From Brachionus manjavacas (taxonomy: Eukaryota > Rotifera > Eurotatoria > Ploima > Brachionidae), in the NCBI GenBank assembly GCA_019054805.1, contig JAHQIY010000014.1:372001-436000 (forward strand): 64,000 nucleotides of DNA, in the 5' to 3' direction. Both the position numbers and the translations under genes were made by a program. Below the pieces are notes generated by a model. The model was not told the origin of the DNA, did no database searches, and saw only the letters and a program-made list of their open reading frames with translations. Shown here piece after piece: positions 56,666 to 64,000 of the stretch; positions within the stretch are counted from its first letter, which is position 1; the number at the start of each line of letters is the position of its first letter.

Positions 56666-59208
56666 TTTTTTTAATTCTTTTTAAATTAAGATTTATTGTA
56701 ATAAAAGCTTAGCAGTATGATTTTTGTTTTGCTGGGGTCAAATTGGCCTAAGGCTATTTATATCAAATTTCAAGTGGAAATTGTCGATATGAATGCAAAT
56801 AGACACGAAATAAATAGATTAAGAGGTTTGAATAAAAATTGAACTCATTTTTCATTCAAAATTTGACAAATGTTTATTTTTAGAGCATTTATTTTAAATT
56901 TTTTTTAAAAAAAAAATAAGTTTGTTTATATACATAGGATGTCATGATCAATTCAAATTGGGGCCAAACACTAACACGTCTATAATTCTCAAATAAATTT
57001 TATTTAATCAAAACACTATCTTTATAAGTTGGTTTGATCGGCGTTTTGAATCACTTGACCTCAATCGGATAAAAAGCCTTAGAGCATTGATTTTATGAAA
57101 AATAAAATTTTGAAATGAGGCTGAATTAAAAGAGATAAAAATTAATTTATCACAAAATTGGTTATATTTTTACGAAATGAATTTTTTTGTAATAAAAAAT
57201 ATATTTGTTTATTTTTGAAGTTTTTTTTCAAATTACTTATTTTTGGGTTAAATTTGTTGGAGAAAATCTTTAGAAAATTTTATTTGTTTCTAGATTAGAT
57301 TTTGAGTTTTGGCTTTAATGATCTAAATAAATTGATTTCATGAGAATAGCTGTTAAATATTTTTTTGTTGATTTTTTAATCATTAAAAAAGTTAATTATT
57401 TTGGCTAATATCTCGTTAAGTGGATCATTTTTTTTATTTAGATAAAAAGATCATTGATTAGAATTAAAAAAGATATTTAGTAATTTAATTTAGACAAAGT
57501 GTCAAACTAAATATTAGCAAAAAATTAAATTAACATCATTAATTTTTAAACAGGTAAAATTGCTCTTTATTCTAAAATAATTTATTTAAAATTGATTAAT
57601 AAAATAAAAATTAAAACGAACTGAACAATGTTTTTTAATTTTTCTGTTATTAATTTAACAATGAATGAAGATATAATAAGTTAGTAGATGCGGCAATCTC
57701 GACAGTCGAGATAGCATAAATTAAAATAAATTTTATTTTTCTGAAAGGTTTTTGAAAAATTTTTCTTATAAAAATTTAATTTAAAAAATCCAAGGAAAAA
57801 AGATATTTTTAAGAGGAATTTTAATTTTTATATCTTTTTGAACCCTCGTTTTGTTTGTTTTTTATTTATATTTCTTTTAAATGACTGATTATTTAGGTTA
57901 CAAATAATTAGGAGATGATATATTAAATAAAAGTTAGGATTTAGATGAAGTTTCAAAATTTGATAAAGATTGTAGTAAAGAAAGAGGAGAATTTTAATGT
58001 TCAGGTAACAAAAACATGCTCAGTCATTTTACTGGACTTCTGACACGGACAAAATAATTGTCAATGATAATTAAGTTAATAAATTTTTGTTATTTTTAAA
58101 GAAGTTCTTATGGTAGTAAAGAATCAGTGGATTTAGGTAATTTTTTCATTAATTATTTTAAAAATTTTTTTTGTAGAATTGTGAATTTTTTTAAAATACT
58201 TTTTTTTAAACTTTTTCTGCAAAGTCAATTAAAATGATACAAAGTTTGTTTTAATTAATTTAATAAATTAAAAATTTTAATTTTAAAGAGGTTTTTGATT
58301 AATTTCAAGTCAAAAAAAGCTAATGAAACATTAAAATTATTAAAAATTAAAATACAAGTTAATTAGTCTTTGTGGATTGAGATTTTTAAAAATTTATCCG
58401 GGATTTTTTTCCAACAAGTCAAATCCCTAAAGTCCTTTTGAGTTAATTTTGTAATCTCGACATATTTTTTGTCTCTTTCGAAAATTGAAAATTTTTTTTT
58501 TATGACAAAAAGAAAATTTTCCATCTTGAAGTGCAGCTCTAAATAAACTAAGGCGATAGAAACTAAGTATGGACTACTCAAAATTCTCAATGCGTTAATT
58601 AAATAATTAATTATAGGTAAACATTTATTCGATTAAAAAGAATCACAATTATAATTTTTTAAATCAAACTTTTTAAATGAAGATAAAAATAATAATTAAA
58701 ATTTTTTTGATATAGACTGTTTGCAAAACCGATCAGTATTATTATACTATTGACAGGTGTGCTCATTAAAATCAATTTTTTTTTCAATAAAAAATTCATT
58801 ATTTTAATTATTAAATTTAAGTTTTTTTAGTATAATAGAAAATTTTAGACCACCTTGTAGGCCGAACATTTTCTTTATTTGATCGTCCGGAATCTCCAAC
58901 TGATCTAAATCTAAAACAATTCATGTTTAACATGTTAGACAAGTGAACTTTAAGAATTAATCATTTCTTTTTTCGAATATAAAAATAATCATGCTTAGCT
59001 TTTATTTTAATTAATCACTTTATTATTTTAAGATAAAGTTTGTGCACAAAATCTAATTATGAGTGTACACAGTTAGTAGTATTCTACGTCCATACTTTGC
59101 ACACATCAAATCGTCATTTTTAATATTTTCCTCATTAACCTAAAAAAAAATACAGTTCTAAACCCTTTAACACTAAATATTTAAATTCATTTTTTGATTC
59201 ATATAAAG
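56666..59208. other. Spacer; possible small unassigned exons near 58.4-58.95 kb
   Basis: A minus-strand frame at 58363-58590 has a fairly protein-like sequence (SPYLVSIALVYLELHFKMEN). On the plus strand, 58716-58756 and 58850-58953 have good splice borders and fit in phase, giving LFAKPISIIILLT followed by HLVGRTFSLFDRPESPTDLN and a stop. Both cannot easily be one gene, and I recognise neither. The rest is A/T-rich with no gene. Confidence 0.3.
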
Positions 59209-62200
59209 ATGTTTATAATACTCGTTTGGCTGGTTCAATTTTTGCCAATAATCTCATTTAACTTTGACACTCAATCGCCTTTAGTAAAGCAAATCAACAA
59301 GGACGCTTACTTTGGCTTCTCAGTGGCTCAGCACATACTCAAAGCAACAACCAGCACTCCATAGTAAGCCCACTAATTTCTTTTCCTTAATAATAAAAAA
59401 ACTTTCTTAAAATTTTAAAAATAATGAAAAAATTAAACAAAAAAATTAATTTCTTTTCCACAAGCATTTTGGTCGGTGCACCACTTGACTCGACATTTTT
59501 CAACGGAGCAGTGTTCAATCGGTCCGGCGCAATCTACAAGTGTCCGATAAGCTTCGACCGGACCGATTGTCAGCAAATACCGGTCAATTTTTTGACCAAA
59601 GACAGTGATGAAAGTAAATAAAATTTAAAAAAAATTTTTTTTTTAATTTTTAAATTTTTTTTTTTTAATTTTTAATTTTTTTTTTAATTTTTTTCCAATT
59701 TTGATTGACTTAATAATTTGAATAAAGTAACAGAGAGTGGTTTGTCTCTTGACGGAGATTTGAAGGAACAGTTCAAGGGGCGCATGTTCGAAAACCAGTG
59801 GCTGGGGGTGACAGTGTCGAGCTCGGGCCAAGGATCATTTTCGGCCTGCGCTCACAAATACGTCCACTACTACAACTTTACTAATTTGGACGCGCACGCC
59901 ACCTACGGCGCTTGCTACCGCTTCTCAAACTCTTTTGTCCAAGAATACAAGCACGTACCATGTCTTCTTTACTCTCATTCTGTAAAAATTTTCTACTCAA
60001 ACAACTACGCGTTTTGCCAAGCAGGCACAAGTCTCTCGGTGGTCGAGGACACCAGTCTTCAGTCCAGCAATCAGCTTGACACTTACTTGAGCTTTGGCAT
60101 GCCTGGCGCGCTCAACTCGCGCGGTCTAGTCGCTGTCAAAACAATTGGCAAAAATTCCCAAAACGACTACATATACAAAAATAGGAGCTATTGTAAATTT
60201 GACATTGAAAACGATGAGGCCATGATTGACGGCTATTGTCCGTCGTTGTGGGAAAAGTACAGCTACACGGGCATGTCCCATGTTCTTATTAGGAAATACC
60301 GCGGAAATCCGCGCGTTAATTTGATCGCGTCCGGGTCACCGCGCGAATCCCTGCATGGCTTGGTAAGATTGTTCACAATTATGTTCGATAGTAGCTTTGG
60401 CCCAGTGACAAAATTGCTGAGTGTCAAGTTAAATGGTCCACAGAAGGGCGCCTATTTTGGATTTTCGATGTGTGCGTGTGACGTGAATGGAGACGGCTTG
60501 GATGATTTGGTTGTGGGTGCACCATATTTTAGCAAGAAAAATGAGCCAGACTCTGGCCGAGTTTACGTGTATTTGAATGATTTAAATTTGGGTTTTAGAG
60601 ATCAGTATGTGGTTTATTTTGGCGGCAAATCGCGCTCATTATTCGGACATGCATTGACCTGTCTAGGCGATGTTGACAAAGATGGCAGTTCTGATTTTGC
60701 CATTGGGGCGCCTTTTGAAAATTTTGGAGCTGTGTATGTGGTGAGAGGAAATAAGGAGGTTGGCAAAATAAATGTGTCACAGGTGATCAGAAGCGAGGAC
60801 TTAAATGAGAGGATGGAAAATTTTGGCTACTCGCTCAGTGGTGGTTTGGACATGGACTCGAATTTGTATCCGGACTTGGCAATCGGAGCTCTCAAATCCA
60901 ACAAAGTTGTCTTGTTAAGGACCAGGCCTGTGGTCAAAGTAGGTGCATATGTGCAGGATTTGAATGATTTGGCGCAAATTGACCAGACAATCAAAAATTG
61001 TGACCTAGAAGACAATCTATTTGTCTGCTTTAAATTTGATATTTGTTTCCAAGCTGAGAAGAGTCAGCTCGGACAATTGCCCCTGCTCAATTTTACACTG
61101 TTGGGCGATGTGGCAAGTGGGGTGTATGCGAGAGTTTTTTTCAGGGATTCTGGCTCCAATTTGGTCAAAAAGCAAATTTTTGTGAGCGATGTGTCGCCAA
61201 GTTGTGAATCTGTGGAAGTGGTGATCAAAAAAGATACCAATGATTTTGTGCGTCCGATCAAGTTCAAAGTCGAGTATGACTTTGTTGAGGACAGGTCTTT
61301 TCAATCAAATGGCGATTTGAAGCACATTCAAAAAATTCCACTTGTGCACCAAGACTCCAAGGTCTACGAGTTCGAGGCAAATTTTAAAAAAGAGTGCGGT
61401 AGTGACAACAAATGCGTGACTGATTTGAAATTGCGAGCTCATTTTTTGGACTTGATGATAGAGTAAATTTGAGAGATAATTAAAAAAAATATTGGTTTAA
61501 TTAATTAGCATTTAAGTGATGACAATGTGGCTGTGCTAAGCTTTAGGGAAAGAGATTCGGTGACTATTGCGGTTGAGATCAGCAATACGGATGCAAATGC
61601 TGAACCGGCTTATGCGGCACAAATTGATGTTGAGTTTGATCAAAGACTTGATTTTATAAGGAAAACTGAGAATGAACCATCAGGATTTTCCTGTGATATA
61701 ATTTCAAAAAAAATTGTCTGCAAAATTACCAGTGACCAGCAGGGAATACCACTCGGCATAAACAAAATAGCCAGGTTTAACTTGACTTTTAGCTCGACAA
61801 GGCTGTATAGATATGCCAATATTTCCAGCCAGCCCAATATTGTTTTTAATATGGAAGCTAAAACGTAAATTATTTTTTTCAAATATTTATTATTTTTTTT
61901 AATTAAAAATTATATTTAGACTTAGTCAAGATGCTGATATGAGTAATAATAAAGTAGAATTGCATGCAATGGTCAAAGTTAGGGCCAATTTATTTCTCTA
62001 TGGGTAAATAAAATTTTTATTTTTTTTTCATTATATTTTGATGGAAAGTTAGCTTGTTTATTAGTAGTATAAATATTAGTTTATAATTGAAAAAAAAAAC
62101 AAATTCCACTAAATCTACTTTGAAAAAATGATCAATTAAAAGGAAAAAACAAAGGATTCTAAAAATTTTTTAAAATTATGTTAAAAAAAAAAAAAGGAAT

Positions 62201-64000
62201 ACAAAAGGATTTTTAAGTCTTTTGATTCATTAAATAAAATAACAAAAAAAATTTACTTAATAAATATATAGAAACACATTTATTTCATAAAATTTACCGG
62301 ATCTGACCTGATATGTGACCCGATGCCACTTGTCGGTTTGATGACCAGAATTTTATTCAAGTTTGGGTCATTTAAATTTAAAAAAAAAATATATAAAATC
62401 AATTTTTTAATTATAAATACCAAAAATAATGAAATTTGATTTGTTTAATATGTAACTAGGAAGAAAATTATATGAATTTTTATCTAAAGTAAAAAAAAAA
62501 TCTTAATCAATATTTTGAAATTTTGAAAGACAAAATTTAACTCTTATATTTTAATTAATATCGCAATAACATTAAAATCCATAATTTGGTTACCTTAATG
62601 GATTTTAAATGTCTTTAAGTTTTTCAAATAAAGATTTTAGAAAAATCAAATAGAGATAAATTAGAATAAAAAGGATTTGTTCTTTTTTAAATTAAAATAA
62701 TAAACATTTTATGTTTAGTTTAAAAAAAATTTTAAAAAAGCTAATTTCATCATTTTTATTTAGTTTGAAATATTTTAAGTTTTGATCATGTGATCATGAT
62801 CATGAATTTCAAAGAACCATTTCTTATTGATCCAAAAAATTTGAATTTTCAAAATTAAATTTTTTTTATATTAATCATTAAATCAATATATCATCAAATC
62901 AAAATATTATTCAATGTCTATTTAACTTGTGCATTTAACTACTTTTAATAATTTTTTGGAATTTAAATTAAATCAAACAAACTCACAATTTTTTTTTCAG
63001 TAATTTTAAGTAAAAAAATAATAATTGACCGCATTGTATATTTGTGTCAATCTGACTAAAATTCTTAATGCTATAAAAATTTTCATCTTTTATTTTTAAT
63101 TTTATTTTTTAATTTTAATATTTGAAAAAAATTTAGTAATTAGATGTTGATTAGATTTGTGATCAATTAAAAATTACAGTTTGAAAAAAAACATAGAAAT
63201 TATTGACAATACAATTATTTTTATCTAAAGAACAGCATGGATTTGTCAAGAAAAAGTCATGTACATCTAATCTTGTGGAAACTTTAGATTTCATCTCAAT
63301 GAGCCTAGACAAAAGTATTCCTGTTGATATGATTTTGCGAAAGCATTTGACACTGTTCCGCACAGACGACTTATAGCTAAATTGAAAGCGTAAAAATTTG
63401 ATTTTAGAGCGTTTTTGTGATTCTCAAATTTTTGATTTTTTAAATTTTTTTGATGCGTTAGTCAGACAATGTGGTCATTAATTTTTGCGATGCGCTTTTA
63501 AGATTCTTTGATGCGGTGAAAAAATTCGTTCATGCGTTAGTCCATTTATCCCATAAATAAATAGTTGGAAAAAATTGAATAGTTACTTGAATTTTAATTT
63601 ATTTTACTGAAAATTTAAAAAAAATTTTTTTGAAGATTAATTAAGAGTTTAATTGAGTAAATTTAGAAATTTTACATTTTAAATTTAATAAACATTATAT
63701 AAAAAAATGATTAAATTTCAGATATTTAAAATTGTTTTTTCTAGAACTGGAACACCAGAACAAGTATTTTACAGTGATAGATTTATCACAAGAGGAGAGA
63801 GCTCAATGCAAAAACTTGAGCAGATAGGTCCAATAATTGAACACACGTACAAAATAAACAATGGTGGTCCATTTTCTGTTCACAATTTCCATCTAATTAT
63901 TGACTGGCCTTACGAGTCACGTCTTGTCAATTTTGACATCGAAAACAGCCTTCAATTTGTGGCTGGAAAACATTTACTCTATCTGATAGAAAAACCTACA
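59209..64000 (+). CDS. Integrin alpha subunit, N-terminal part (runs off the window)
   Basis: Six exons seen: 59209-59363, 59465-59613, 59728-61462, 61517-61864, 61920-62003 and 63745-64000 onward, 909 codons in one frame. Residues 1-18 are a signal peptide. The seven-bladed FG-GAP propeller follows, with AYFGFSVAQHI, ILVGAPLDS and three calcium loops: DVNGDGLDDLVVGAPYF, DVDKDGSSDFAIGAPF and DMDSNLYPDLAIGA. The thigh and calf domains come next, ending here with IEHTYKINNGGPFSVHNFHL. No inserted I domain is seen between blades 2 and 3, so ligand binding should be of the RGD, laminin or other I-less type. It pairs with a beta chain in the plasma membrane. Exon 4 is started at 61517, not 61509, to keep phase. 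The membrane span lies beyond the window. Confidence 0.92.
62004..63744 (+). other. 1.74 kb integrin intron
   Basis: GTAAAT at the donor and TTTTTTCTAG at the acceptor. It is much longer than the other integrin introns (54 to 114 bases), partly because of a LINE remnant at 63228-63392. The patch 63440-63550 repeats GATGCG words. Confidence 0.7.
63228..63392 (+). mobile_element. LINE reverse transcriptase scrap in an integrin intron
   Basis: In the plus direction it reads KEQHGFVKKKSCTSNLVETL, then KAFDTVPHRRLIAKLKA after a frame shift. This is the region before and at the FxxAFDxVxHxxL motif of jockey/CR1-like non-LTR reverse transcriptases. It is dead and lacks both ends. Confidence 0.7.

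Overview
This window is nuclear DNA from a small, very AT-rich animal. Most genes have introns of about 50 to 150 bases with plain GT/AG ends. They encode typical animal proteins: an integrin alpha chain, a mitofusin, VPS26C, ELP5, PEX14, cilia proteins and an SLC22-type transporter. The compact introns, strong AT bias, and the Ty3/Gypsy and non-LTR element types fit a rotifer such as Brachionus. That is an inference; no ribosomal or mitochondrial marker is present to prove it.

Layout from left to right. The last two exons of a SPAG17-like central-pair cilia protein lie at 1583-3229. A 6.7 kb Ty3/Gypsy element with matching LTRs fills 4467-11157. A leucine-rich-repeat protein (12085-14358, minus) is followed by five tRNA-Arg genes (14552-16566). 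A disordered Ser/Asn-rich protein spans 17443-25344 with one probable 6.2 kb intron that carries hAT-like, Tc1-like and LINE remnants. From 25.7 to 31.4 kb is a graveyard of nested mobile DNA. It includes a tRNA-derived SINE with a 13-base target duplication, a Mutator-like MITE with a 10-base duplication, Tc1 and LINE pieces, and an old Gypsy fragment.

From 32 kb on the window is gene-rich: MAIP1, followed by a truncated LINE flanked by about 220-base direct repeats; CFAP119; a secreted Cys-rich plus WD40 protein; RPS19BP1 (minus); VPS26C; mitofusin; a small SH2 protein; an SLC22-type transporter (minus) with a sixth tRNA-Arg in an intron; ELP5; PEX14; and an integrin alpha chain that runs off the right edge.

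Functions by place: two cilia proteins (SPAG17-like, CFAP119); mitochondrial quality and fusion (MAIP1, mitofusin); peroxisome import (PEX14); endosomal recycling (VPS26C); tRNA wobble modification (ELP5) beside a tRNA-Arg cluster; and cell adhesion or signalling (integrin, SH2). Three same-strand pairs are only 106 to 197 bases apart, and many start codons sit just after an acceptor-like AG, which suggests spliced-leader trans-splicing. The exon models for VPS26C, mitofusin, ELP5, SLC22, CFAP119, RPS19BP1, the WD40 protein and the integrin (to the window edge) each sum to a whole number of codons, which supports them.
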